From Panax quinquefolius (taxonomy: Eukaryota > Streptophyta > Magnoliopsida > Apiales > Araliaceae), in the NCBI GenBank assembly GCA_020205615.1, contig CM035169.1, positions 16,251,258 to 16,315,257 of the forward strand: a stretch of 64,000 bases of DNA, written 5' to 3'. Each line of letters begins with the position of its first letter. The first letter of the stretch is position 1. The notes beneath the pieces are model-generated. The model saw nothing but the letters and a program-made list of their open reading frames with translations. It had not been told where the DNA came from and searched no databases. Positions 23,167 through 34,344 of the stretch are shown here, one piece after another. Both the position numbers and the translations under genes were made by a program.

Positions 23167-23340
23167 GGTGAGGAGAGAGATCCAGAAATTTCTGTAAAAA
23201 CAAAATACAGAGACTCTCTCCCCCTCACTTTCTCTCTCTTCCTTCGATTGACCAGACCTTTGGGAAAAATATTTCCCTTTTCCTTTTCCTTTTCCTTTTC
23301 CTTTTCCTTTTCTTCCTCTGTTTATCTGGTAGAACAATGA
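23167..23340 (-). promoter_or_regulatory. ARL8 5' leader with GGAAAA microsatellite
   Basis: Just upstream of the ARL8 ATG the - strand is purine-rich (GAGAGAG runs), and at about 23274-23312 there are six to seven copies of GGAAAA. This looks like the 5' UTR and proximal promoter. No clear TATA box was assigned. Confidence 0.5.
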
Positions 23341-25069
23341 CCAGGGGAATTCGTAGGAATGAATGATTGCCGTAGAAATTACTACGAAATTAAATTACGA
23401 AAAGATCAGGTACGGTACGATACGATACGAAGCAGCTAAATTTAGCTGGATGTATATACTCCTCCTCCTATATACTAACTTGTACATGGACCAATCAATC
23501 GAGATATTCTGGACTAAATAAGCCGTACTCGTGGATTGGGCGAGTGAAAGCACAACATATGGAAGAGGATGACGGCACAGTATGTATGTGTATATTGGTC
23601 CGTTTAACAAAAGACAAAAGCTCTTGGGCTTAGCGGTCGGTCCTATGCTATTTCATATACCCAAAAAAAAGGTCCTATGTTTTAGCTAATATGGGCTTCA
23701 TGATTCCGTGGGCTTCAAGTTGTCTCTTTTGATATTGTAAAATTAATAATTAAAAAAAAAAGGAGGAAATTTTTAGCTCTAAAACTAAATTAATTTATTT
23801 TCTGAGAAAACTGAAATTCAGCAGTTTTTCAGTATAAAAATAGTAACTAATTTAGGATTTTGTACATATATGATTAAAGTACAAGCTTATTACTAAGGAT
23901 GTAAATGAACCAGAGTTGAAATTAATATTGAGTTGTTTCAGATTTGATTATAAAATTTATCGAAAGATCTGATAAAGTTTGATTGAAAGATATCTTATAA
24001 AGTTTGATCGAGTTTCGTTTAGCTATCGAGTCAAGTACGATCTCGAATCGAGTCCGGACAATTTGAACTTTTCGAGCGAATATGATCCGAGTATAAATAG
24101 AAAACCACAATTTTAGAATGTTCGAGTATTTTATGAATTTTAAATTTCGCTTCATATTTGAATCATTTATATTTCGAAATGAACTTAAATCGAATTTTTA
24201 ATGAACGAATCAACTTAATCGAATCCGAATTGTTTTACTCATTTTATAGTCTTACTTATTACTACATCAATTACTGTTGGTAAATAATACTAGTAAATAA
24301 AAAGTAAAATCCTGTTGATTCAATTTCAACTCATACACAAAAAATAACACTTATCAAATAATTTTTAATTGGGAACATTTGCGAATAATATAATGTGTAT
24401 ATATATGGAGTTTAGCCCAGCTTTTAATGGGCGGGAAGGGAAGAAGTGCCATATAAATATATAAGTACTATTTACTACACTTTGAGATATTATTATTTAA
24501 GTAATTAACTTTAGCATTTAATGTTTCTTTAAAAACACCATGTTATAAATGTATTTCCAAATAATACAAATAATATATCAATTTTTTGTATCAATGAGAT
24601 CTATTACAACATTATATTAATTTCTACAAAAATAAAAATTAAAAAGCATTAATTACGAGGCAACAAATAATTAAAATAATAATAAAATTAAAATAAATAT
24701 TTTAATTCATTTTCTTTATTTGTATTATTTTTCTTATCTCTTTTCCTTTCTTTTAATAATTATTTTTTAAAAAAATTAATACTAATATATATTTTAATGA
24801 TATAAAAAAGGTAAGTACATAAATAACATAAAATAGAAAATTTGATATAATTAGCAAAAATTCTAAATATTTATTTTAATTTTATTATTAAATTGTAAAA
24901 AAATTATTAATTTTAAAATGATTTTTGGGAATGATTAATTATGTGGCAAAATGATTTTTTACAAGTTAATGATTTTTTTAACCGGAATGATTAATAATTA
25001 AAATAAAATAATTAATTTTTAAAATAAAAATAAAATAATTATTTTACAAGTTAATGATTAATTATTAAT
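23341..25069. other. AT-rich spacer with a probable hAT-like relic
   Basis: Segment 23895-24255 starts AAGGATGTAAATGAACC and ends, read inward, AAGACTATAAAATGAG, with internal TCGAGTC/TCGAATC words that are typical of a widespread plant hAT-like repeat. From 24300 to 25069 the sequence is nearly pure A/T with stacked TTTTAATTTTATTATT words. No gene is seen. Confidence 0.4.
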
Positions 25070-25490
25070 CATTAATTTCAAATATTTATTTTAATTTTAT
25101 TATTTTAATTATTTCATTTTTTGATAAGCTTAAAAAAAATCTTAATAAGATTAGAAAAGGCAAAAAAGATTAAAGAAAGTTGACTAATTTAAGAGAACCA
25201 AATCACGAAAATCACATCTTTTCTCTACTTTCTGTTTTGTAAAACAATTTGAACCATCTCTTCTTTTGTTCTTCATACCAGGAGACCCACATCCATCCCA
25301 CCACCATCTTCTTTCTTCATACCAAGACCTAAAATTTGCCTCTTCTTCTTAACAATTTCCTTCTTCACACAACAAATAAACAATGAGAGAAAGAAGAAGA
25401 TGAAATAGATCTTGGCGTGACCGACTCAGATCTATGATGCAGATTTCCTTTTCATTTTTATTGGTGTTGGACTTCATGATGTTGATGTAG
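25070..25490 (+). repeat. 420-bp direct repeat, left copy
   Basis: It is almost identical to 28990-29409; by eye the only difference is one T in a T run. It contains a CT-rich, leader-like stretch (CCACATCCATCCCACCACC, CTTCTTTCTTCATACC). The ends are not TG...CA, and neither a primer binding site nor a purine tract abuts it, so it is not a normal LTR. Confidence 0.92.
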
Positions 25491-26679
25491 ATTATCTTCG
25501 ACATGATCGGAAGGTATGAAGAATGCGTAAGACACTTCGTGGCGATTTATCAAGGTGCGATAACTTTCGTCATTCATAAAATGTTAATCCAACCTCCTTT
25601 TCCCGTACCAGCGCCGAAAATTTCAAGTTTATCCGGTCGGATAAAGGCATCGAGGCCTCCTTAATAGACTAGGTGGTATCTACACTGGGAAATCCTGCCT
25701 ATTACGCTAATTTGAATCGATGTCAAGGCTTAAGGAGGTTCGTAATATCAGAAGATGCCTTTCGATCATAATTCTGAACGCCAAGTAAAATACAGTACAA
25801 TCAAAATATTAAGAAGAAGGTCAAAGCAGAGAGATGGGCAAGCCAAGTACCAGGTCTCAGCAAATAAAATACAATAGGCGTTATGGAATTGTTCGTCAAC
25901 ATTTTTTGACTCGTGATCCTATCATCCGTGACGCTTTTGCCTTGAAGAAACGTTTCGGGTCATTTTTTAAGGTAGAATCGTACGCATCACCAACAAGACA
26001 GCGGTAGAAGGAACCGAAATAGAGGTCTTGATCGACGAAAGCAGCATTATGTCGTCTAGCTTGGAAATCAGACTGCGAATCGCTATGGAGCGCGTTTATG
26101 CTGATGCTTCTACGCCATCATTTATTCCCTGGAATGAGCTACAATAATCCGAGGAGCATTTAAGGTTCCTGATGCAAGATGGAGCTCGACACGATTTAAA
26201 GCAGCGAATAATGAGTCCGGAGGGATTGGACAACATTCCGCAAAAGCAACGGTCAAAAGTCCAGCACGGTGAAGAGTGGAAATCCAATGATTAAAGATCT
26301 ATAGTCCAATGTTCTCGATTGGTACGTTAAGCATATCCAAATAATGCAAATGCTCATCGGATTATGACTCTTGGGAACCCGAATGATACAATATTCAAGT
26401 GGAGTTAAGAAACCAACTTCAATTTTTTGCTTCGTCTAGAGTTTGAGCTATAGAAGCGCAACGATAATTTCCATCAGAAGTGAGGCTATTTAAATTGGCC
26501 ACTACACGATGCAGATGTCTCTTCATGGATCAGTTCGGAAATTTGGGAAGTTAATGGTGTGTCAATAAACGAATGAATGCATCGATGTAACAAACTCATG
26601 GACGATACCCCATCGAGTATTTGGCGAGACGGCGTACCTCCTTGGATCGATTCGGCAAAGAAAAATCAAGTTTGAAGAG

Positions 26680-27720
26680 TACTAATTTAGATTTTATTGA
26701 TGGGGATCTTTATCGATCGCATTTTCCCTCACCATTATTGAAATGTTTAGTTGCTTACCGTAACTCTTCTGGGAAGTTCGCTTGAAACGGAACTCATACG
26801 ATCATCATGTCTGCCAAGATATTTGGCGCTGCAATAAAGACACCAAAGTAATATGCGTTACTATTGGTAAAACAATTTTCAAAGAAAGTACAGAGTGCGT
26901 CAAGATCTGAAAAAGCCATTAGTCCGTTCTACATCGCCCAGCGGATAGTTATGCTTATCTATCTCCTATACCCTACTCGTCCGATGAAAGGGGGTAGATA
27001 TATTGGGACCATAGTACTTAAAGCTAAAGATTGAGTTAAGCCGGAAGTTGCTATTGATTATATGACTAAGTTGGTAGAAGAAACCACTTGATCGACAAAA
27101 GTGGTGTTTAAAGTTTTGTTGACTACGTAATTCGACCTCGAACGGGATTGTCTAAAGTATTTTTATCTATTGATGTCCATATCGGATAAATGGGTTCAAA
27201 ATTCCAAGAATTTTGATGCGATTTATTCAAGCTACGGAAGCTTTTTAGGTTATCATCCACAATCGAATGGGTAAGCGAGAATGACATTCCAACAGACAAC
27301 GGCCGAATCTGAATTGGCTCAAGATCGACGAAGCTGGGGAGATGGCAGTACAGAATTGGCTGCGGTCAGGGCATATGGGGAAGCTACACGCCGAGGACTA
27401 CTACAGAGGATTCGGCCTTCCGATTGCCTATTGTAACGATAGATAGTCCCAGTCGAGATCGGATTCTGCAGTTGGAAATCGTCCAATTCGATGAAATCTA
27501 CAAATGATGAAGGACCTAAAGCTAACTTGACACTTGAACCGAGTCTGAGAGAAGCTTTGGTGGGTTAATTAAATCGTCGCTGATCAACGGGCGGGTGGCA
27601 AACATTATAACAAGTGGCGCTCAAACGAGATTCGAAGGAGATTGAAGTCGTGAGAGCCGTTCTTACACTCGCCGGTCGAAAGCTCGAGGAATCGAAGCTA
27701 ATATAAGATTGGGAAGATCC
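26680..27720 (+). pseudogene. Ty3/gypsy integrase relic (Tat-like)
   Basis: Pieces appear in different frames but in the right order. The zinc-finger approach is LIDGDLY (about 26697). The start of the DDE core is VDILGP (about 26995) followed by VAIDYMTKLVEE (about 27048-27083). YHPQSNG lies at about 27249. A stretch like the post-core segment ending in AYG follows, then VEIGF-like and NDEG words (27450-27520), and KALDGRD (about 27756). At least a dozen frame changes or stops separate them, so nothing is expressible as read. Confidence 0.7.
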
Positions 27721-27954
27721 ATCAAGTGCCAAAGCCCAAATGAAGACTTATCGATTAAAGGCACTTGATGGTCGAGATCAAGAATACACCGGTACGGGAT
27801 CTGCTGCGGCTTTAAGTAGGTTCAATAAAGTTCAAGTCATTTTATTGAAGATGTCTTCACTGTCAGATACATATGAAGCTCGATCAAAGAATCACTTTTC
27901 ATAAAATTATCAACGGGTCTTGATGCTGTCCGAAATGGTAAGGAGGTGTGGTGA

Positions 27955-28735
27955 GACTCAATATCGGGCCCATTCGATGGTAGCCCCAAGTCCTTTTGGT
28001 CCTATTATCTTATCAGTGGTGATAAGTCGATGGTCAGCATTGGTCACATTAGGAGCTTGTTAGATTTCATTGGGAGATCGTTGGTAGCCCCAGTCCAGTC
28101 CTATATCGATCTTTATCGTCGTGATAAGTCGACGGTCACTATCAAAACCGATATCTAAGAGTATGGTGAAACTTGCCTTTGGCCCGTTAATAAGTAGCCC
28201 AAGTCCTTTTTGGTCTATATTGATCTTATCAAGGTGATGGTCAATGGTCACTATCGTCCGATGGTGTAAGGAAGGCGATGGACTCTTTGCCATCTCGATG
28301 CGTAGCCCCAAAGTCCGTCCTATGGATCTTATCCAGGGTGATAAGCTCGATGGTCACTCCAATGGCCATCGATGGTAAGCCAGGACGGTGGACTACAGGA
28401 TACCATTCATGGTAGCCCCAGTCCTTTTGGTCCTATATCTGATCTTGTCGGGTGATAATCTTCCGATCGTCAGCAATAGGTCGTTATCGTCCGGCGGAGG
28501 TATGACGTGTGGACTTTTGGCCATTGGATGGTAGCGCCAAGTCCTTTTTGGTCCTATATTGATCGATGGGAGGTTTGATAAGCAGACCGTGAGTCACGGT
28601 TACTATTAATTAGTGGTGTAAGGAGGTATGGTTCGACTATGTTGGCCATTCGATGGAAGCCTCAAATCCTTTTCGGTCCTATATTGATCTTTATCGGGGT
28701 AAGTCAATGGTCACTTATTAGTCCTATATGCTCTT
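27955..28735 (+). repeat. Degenerate tandem repeat, about seven units of 105-120 bp
   Basis: Each unit contains GGTAGCCCCAAGTCCTTTT, GGTCCTATATTGATCTTATC and GGTGATAAGTCGATGGTCAC, starting near 27979, 28083, 28192, 28302, 28408, 28529 and 28651. Units differ by many small indels. The array follows the integrase relic. Confidence 0.85.
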
Positions 28736-28989
28736 GGGTATCTGCTCAAATATCTGGTCCAAATTTACTTCCACGTCATAATTGATGCAAACTCTTTGAT
28801 TCACATAGTTGAGTAACGTTATTCAATACCTTTTGAAAGTAGCTAATTCGGATGCGGTTAATTCAGATTAACTTGAATCCTGAGCAGTAAAATTTAATTC
28901 ACTTATTGCGTGATGTCAAAAATTTCGCCATATACCCCATACTCTAATTAATCGTTCATCTTGCTGATATTAAATTATTGGATAAAAAC

Positions 28990-29409
28990 CATTAATTTCA
29001 AATATTTATTTTAATTTTATTATTTTAATTATTTCATTTTTGATAAGCTTAAAAAAAATCTTAATAAGATTAGAAAAGGCAAAAAAGATTAAAGAAAGTT
29101 GACTAATTTAAGAGAACCAAATCACGAAAATCACATCTTTTCTCTACTTTCTGTTTTGTAAAACAATTTGAACCATCTCTTCTTTTGTTCTTCATACCAG
29201 GAGACCCACATCCATCCCACCACCATCTTCTTTCTTCATACCAAGACCTAAAATTTGCCTCTTCTTCTTAACAATTTCCTTCTTCACACAACAAATAAAC
29301 AATGAGAGAAAGAAGAAGATGAAATAGATCTTGGCGTGACCGACTCAGATCTATGATGCAGATTTCCTTTTCATTTTTATTGGTGTTGGACTTCATGATG
29401 TTGATGTAG
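28990..29409 (+). repeat. 420-bp direct repeat, right copy
   Basis: Partner of 25070-25490. After it the sequence continues TTACTGATGG, whereas the left copy continues into the Ty3 fragment. The simplest reading is that the fragment plus one repeat copy were added to an ancestral single-copy locus. Confidence 0.92.
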
Positions 29410-31001
29410 TTACTGATGGTGGAATACGAATGAACATTAGGTTAGGTTTTGCGCGTAATGGAGTTATTAGAAAAAAATTACTCGGCATCGATGATGAAGA
29501 ATTTGAATCGCACCCTAATTGACAGATAGATCTGACTTGAGGATCTTATCTAGAAACAAAAAAATAAAATCAGACATTGATTTATCTAATACAAACTAAT
29601 TGAACTTGGATTCATGACTCACGAGTGGAACATTTCTATTAGTTCATATCTGGCTGGCCAGATCTGCTTGATCTTTTGACTTACTTCTGTGAAATGAATA
29701 ACATGTTGTAATAGATTTAATTGAATAAAAAATTTTGATATATTATTTGTGTTATTTAGAAGTAAAACAAGAGAGTTATGACTTTTGACCCGTTTAATAT
29801 GTGCACGGGTCGGGTTGACCCGACTGAAGGTTGAAGACAAGCCACCTCACCATTTACATGTCATTTCCTTTTATTTTTTTTAAGCCACGTAGGAAATTTG
29901 GACAATTTATTTAACGTCCGTAAGCAAAATTGGACGGAATGGCCTGATTATTTTTTTAAAAAAAACACAGTGGGCTAATTATATTTTTTTAAAGTTCAAT
30001 GACTCAATGCTTATAAATCGACAACCACAAAACGATAATAGTGCTTTTTGCCGTTTAAATGTAGTAGTTTATACAAACTCACTCTAATATTTCTTTTAAA
30101 AATAGTTAAACCAACTTTTGGTCTGAACTACTGAGCTATAGCTAGGTTAGTTTCTAAGAATCATAACCTATCAATCTCAAGTCCTCATATGGAGTTGACA
30201 TTGACAATTTAATCACTTCCAAATTATTGTTAATTTTTTAAAGTTAATTTAAAATATTTTTAATCTCAAAATTAAGACGACTTATTAAAAATTATGAAAT
30301 AATAAAATTTACGGTGACTAATATTTTTAGATAATTTATAACATTCATCATTATATTGATTAAAATTAAAAGAATGTATGTCAATTTTAAATTATTTTTT
30401 TAAAAAAAATTGACTTTAAAAAGACAATTAAATTAGTCCCACAAAAACAAGAAGGATATGCGTAAGTTTTACAACATTGAATACGAAAGTGATTAGTATA
30501 AAATTTATAAATAAAAATACAACAAATTTACTATCACATATAACCGCTCATATATTATCACATGCATTATACGAGCAACTTATTTATAGAAATAGTTACC
30601 ATGAAATTCATGAGACAACTCTAATGTGTGTTGCGTCACAATTGTTTCCTATGTGGGATCCACAAAAGAGTGTTTTCGATTCATTATTTTAATAGTATTA
30701 GTTTGAATTATTTTAATTCATCACAGATAATATAATGACTTTTTATTACCTTAGTAATAAACTTATTAAAATTTTGACCGTCTTCATTAAACCAGTTCAT
30801 AGTCTATATATATATATAGTCCACAATCAAAGAATTCATTGGTTTAATATTATTGTAATGATTCGGACCCACCACACGTCTGGATCAAGACTCAATTCTG
30901 TGTTTGTATTAATTTGGGTTAAATCTTAACTCATTATAAATCGTCCCAGTTGGTATCTTTAATGATAGGATTGACATCTTATAAATGAGTTATGAGTGGT
31001 T
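29410..31001. other. AT-rich spacer, no gene seen
   Basis: Open frames are short and without motifs. No inverted or tandem repeat with clear ends was found here. Confidence 0.45.
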
Positions 31002-31306
31002 CTACACAGACAGTTTTTTTGGACACGTCCAAATTTAGGTTGTTTTTTTTTTCTTTGACTATCAAAAAGATGTATAGTATTTATTTTAATTAAAATTTTT
31101 ATATAATTTAATAATTTATGTGTAATTTAGATATATATAAAAAATAATGTTATACAGTCTGTGCAACACTATTTTTTATATGTATTCAAATTATACCTAA
31201 ATCACTGAATTCTGTAAAAATTCAAATAAAATAAATACTATATATTTTTTAAGAGTCGAAGCAAAAAAAAATAATTTGGACCGGTCCAAAAAATCTGTCT
31301 GCCTAG
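31002..31306. mobile_element. Foldback MITE, nearly perfect 150-bp inverted arms
   Basis: The left end CTACACAGACAGTTTTTTTG and the right end, read inward, CTAGGCAGACAGATTTTTTG start a palindrome that runs through almost the whole element. TATAGTATTTATTTTA, TAATTT and the central ACAGTCTGTGCAAC are mirrored. A transcript would fold into one long hairpin. It is non-coding. Confidence 0.82.
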
Positions 31307-32400
31307 ACTTATTGCTTATAAATAAGAGCAATCTTAGGTTGTCAAAATATACCTCCAAATTAGGTATAAAAATAATATGTTAAATTATAATTAACTAATG
31401 TTTTATCATATATTGATGGATTCAATAATTATAACTAATTACTGTCATGCACATTATTTTGTATTCAATTTCTTATCACCAAAATATGTCCTAGTTTGAA
31501 TGGTTATTACTATTACCGTCCCATTTTGTTTTTTTTTTGTTACATAAAAAGGCATTTTATTGATAATATAATATGATACAATATACTCAAGTTTAACATT
31601 TTATTTTTGTTTTTATGACATTTCTATTCAACTACTAACTTATTAGATTAAAGAGTAAAATATTTAGTATTAACAAAATTTACAGAGTTCATTTTTTTTT
31701 TCAATTTATAGAGGGCAGGAAAAATAATAATTGAGGCAGGTGGTAATTAATGTATCGAATCATGTTGGACAGTAATCGGTCAACTACCAAACACCTCTAT
31801 AAAGAATAAAAGCTGACTCAATTGCTCATGTCACCACAAATAGGAATATATGAAAAGAAGAAAAAAGGAAAAAAAAGAAAAAAAGAAGAAGATAGAAGTT
31901 GGGAAAATTAAGCTGTATAAGTACTAAGTATAAGTAGAAGTAGAAGTACACACATAATATATATTAAAAAAAAGTGAGTAAAGGAAATAAAGTCACAAAT
32001 AAATGAAAACACAAGCAATACTGTCGAATTAATTTTCTCTTTCTTTACCATTTACGTGAGCCAAAGTACATGCATATAGATTAATATGCCCCCTAGCTAC
32101 TTTACTTATTTAAAATATTTAGAGTTAATAATATTTATAAACATTTAAAATATCTATCAATATATTAAATTTAAATTAATAAATCATAAATTAATTATTA
32201 AAAATTCAATAATAATAATTTTATATTTTGAAGTGATCAAATATAACATGTGAAAATAGTATTTTTAACATATGAAAATAAGAGATCCGGTTAGCATGAA
32301 GTTATTTTTTTGAAAAATTGGTTAATTGGTAAATAGAATCTTTGGCATACAATGACTAAATGCTGCGTGTCAATATTACATGTGTCAATTAATAGGCTAC
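31307..32400. other. AT-rich spacer, no gene seen
   Basis: There are purine runs near 31855-31895 and poly-T tracts. No coding signal or bounded repeat is seen. Confidence 0.4.
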
Positions 32401-33700
32401 CTCAAAATAAACTTCATACTAACCACTTCCAAAAATAAGGGAGTATTTATCTGCAGACTACACAGCTAGCAATAACATGCTGGCCACTACACTAACTGAG
32501 TGAACACCTATTTTTAGATTCTCCAAACACCACCCAACTCGATCAATGGCCGTTAATACACAGAATTAATCACCATTAATCTTGTATCTCCCCAAATTCA
32601 ATACACAGAATAATTAAATTAAATTAGTTGTAGAAGTAGTATAAAATGAAACTGCTAATGTAATTTTAATTTTAAGAAACCCAATAATAACTCTACTTAA
32701 ATTATGATCCTAAAGAAAAGGAAAAGGAAAAAAAGATTATTAATAACAAGTCCCATGAAGGTTGAAGGAGCTATTATATAATTGATTTTCTTGATTGCTT
32801 CTCTCATACACCTCCCGTGGCTTCTCTCATACACTCCTCTTCTTCTTCTCCAATATAAAAGAGTGATACACTGAATGAAAGAGAAGAAGAAAGAATTATC
32901 TGAAGAAAAATATTTCTCTCTTTTCTCTTGCTTATTCTCTCTAAATTTATGCAGCAATTATAAGAGTATATTTCTATACTTTGCAAAGGTTTTATAACAC
33001 GTTATCAGTACGAAACTCTAACCAACTGAGACAGTAAAATTAAATTCTTGCAATTTATTATTATATTACCGGGTTGGCTATACCACCAATAATATAATTT
33101 TATTCTTATAATTGCCATTAAATTTTGTTATTTACAATGGTACCATCTATCCTTGTTAATCTTACAAGACTTGGTGGGAACCTTTTCATTTAATATTATG
33201 TCGGAATATCCTGTCAGTGTGAATTTCACCTGACCTGGTTCCATCATTTATTATTTTGCATTTAATATTCTCATTGGAATATCACATCGGTTAATTTCAC
33301 CGACTTTGGTTCCATTATTTATTATTAAGTATTTATTATTACATTGGAAATAACTTCGTCATGCGTCTTGGATTATCGCATTCATGGTGAAATTCTTTTG
33401 TTATTCCATTATTTATTATTACATTGGAATAACTCGCCTCTGTGGATTCTAGTATGCATGGTGAAATTCTTATGTTATTCTATTATTTATTATTCTGTTG
33501 GAATAATGCATACATCTGAACTACCAAGCATCTAGGGTGAAGATCCATTTGCATTATGCTAATAACATAAATATAAGAATATTTCTATTTGCATTTTATC
33601 ACCACTTGAGATCGTGGCGTAGTTTATTTTTCATATTTCATACATGCAATTATTTATTGTTTTAATAAATAATAAAATTGTGTTTTAACCGGAATAGATG
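32400..33700 (+). mobile_element. Ty1/copia LTR end and untranslated leader (relic)
   Basis: TATAAAAG at about 32854 is a plausible LTR core promoter. Near 32990 the sequence reads ATAACACGTTATCAGTACGA, which I recall as the usual LTR-to-leader junction of a common plant copia group. A leader with a minisatellite follows, up to the gag relic at 33701. The 5' start of the LTR is not identified, so the left coordinate is approximate. Confidence 0.45.
33180..33560 (+). repeat. Minisatellite in the copia leader
   Basis: Units of about 65-80 bp are built on TTATTATTACATTGGAATAAC followed by a variable stretch and GGTGAAATTCTT or GACCTGGTTCC. The same unit family recurs at 62345-62560 (inverted) and 63520-64000. 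Confidence 0.75.
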
Positions 33701-34340
33701 GCAAACTTGGCAAAAATAGATTTTTCTATTTTGAAAATTTCAGAGACAACTATTTGGCTTGGGCACTTGATGCAGAATTGTACCTTAGTGCAAATGAGTT
33801 AGAAAAGACCATTGAATCAGGAAATCTGACTACTTCTAACAAAATGCAAAAGCCATAATCTTTCTTCGTCACCATATTGATGAAGGATTAAAGATCGAGT
33901 ATTTAACGATCAAAGATCCTTTGTCTTTATGGACACCAATGAAGGAAAGATTTGACCACCAAAAATTGGTTGTTCTCCTAATGCCAAATTTGAGTGTGGC
34001 TTAATTTAAGGCTACAAGATTACAAATCAATTCTGAAATATACTTCCAATGTTTATAGAATAACCTCTACGTTGGCTTTGTGCGGAGATCCGGTTTACAA
34101 TCCCAAATGTTAGAGAAAACGCCTCAACTTTTCATCCCACCAACATGATTCTGTCACAACAATATGTATGAGTAAGTTCACAAAATTCGGTGACTTGTTG
34201 TTCATCCTCCTTATTGCAGAAAAGAATAATGAATTGTTGTTGAAAAACCATCAAGTACGGCCAACGGGTGCTACCCCATTGCCAGATATTAACAGCACGT
34301 CATTCCAGCAAAATAAACGTGACAAGAGTGAAAGTAGTAT
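33701..34340 (+). pseudogene. Ty1/copia gag relic (UBN2-type)
   Basis: From an ATG at 33701 the reading gives MANLAKIDFSILKI and, after a frame change, NYLAWALDAELYLSANELEKTIE. Later come KIEYLTIKDPLSLW-like text, QQYV.KFTKFGDLLFILLIAEKNNELLLKN and RPTGATPLPD, all in the order expected for copia gag of this group. Several frameshifts and stops interrupt it, and pol is absent because the next element cuts it off at about 34340. Confidence 0.75.
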
Positions 34341-34344
34341 GCAC

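Larger units (their letters stand above)
25491..28989 (+). mobile_element. Decayed Ty3/gypsy (Tat/Ogre-like) fragment
   Basis: A 3.5-kb block, less AT-rich than its flanks, enclosed by the 420-bp direct repeats. Its second half shows integrase pieces in + strand order and then a tandem-repeat tail, the layout of Tat-lineage elements, which carry non-coding tandem repeats between pol and the 3' LTR. The first 1.2 kb gives no recognisable gag, protease or reverse transcriptase. No LTRs of its own are visible. Confidence 0.6.

Noticed and set aside
22804..23337. 177-residue open frame over the ARL8 start
   Set aside because: It contains [13 protein letters not shown] only because it reads through ARL8 exon 1 into intron 1 and back into the GGAAAA leader; the real exon ends at 23129.
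25070..29409. The 420-bp direct repeats as LTRs of the enclosed element
   Set aside because: No TG...CA ends, no primer site after the left copy and no purine tract before the right copy.
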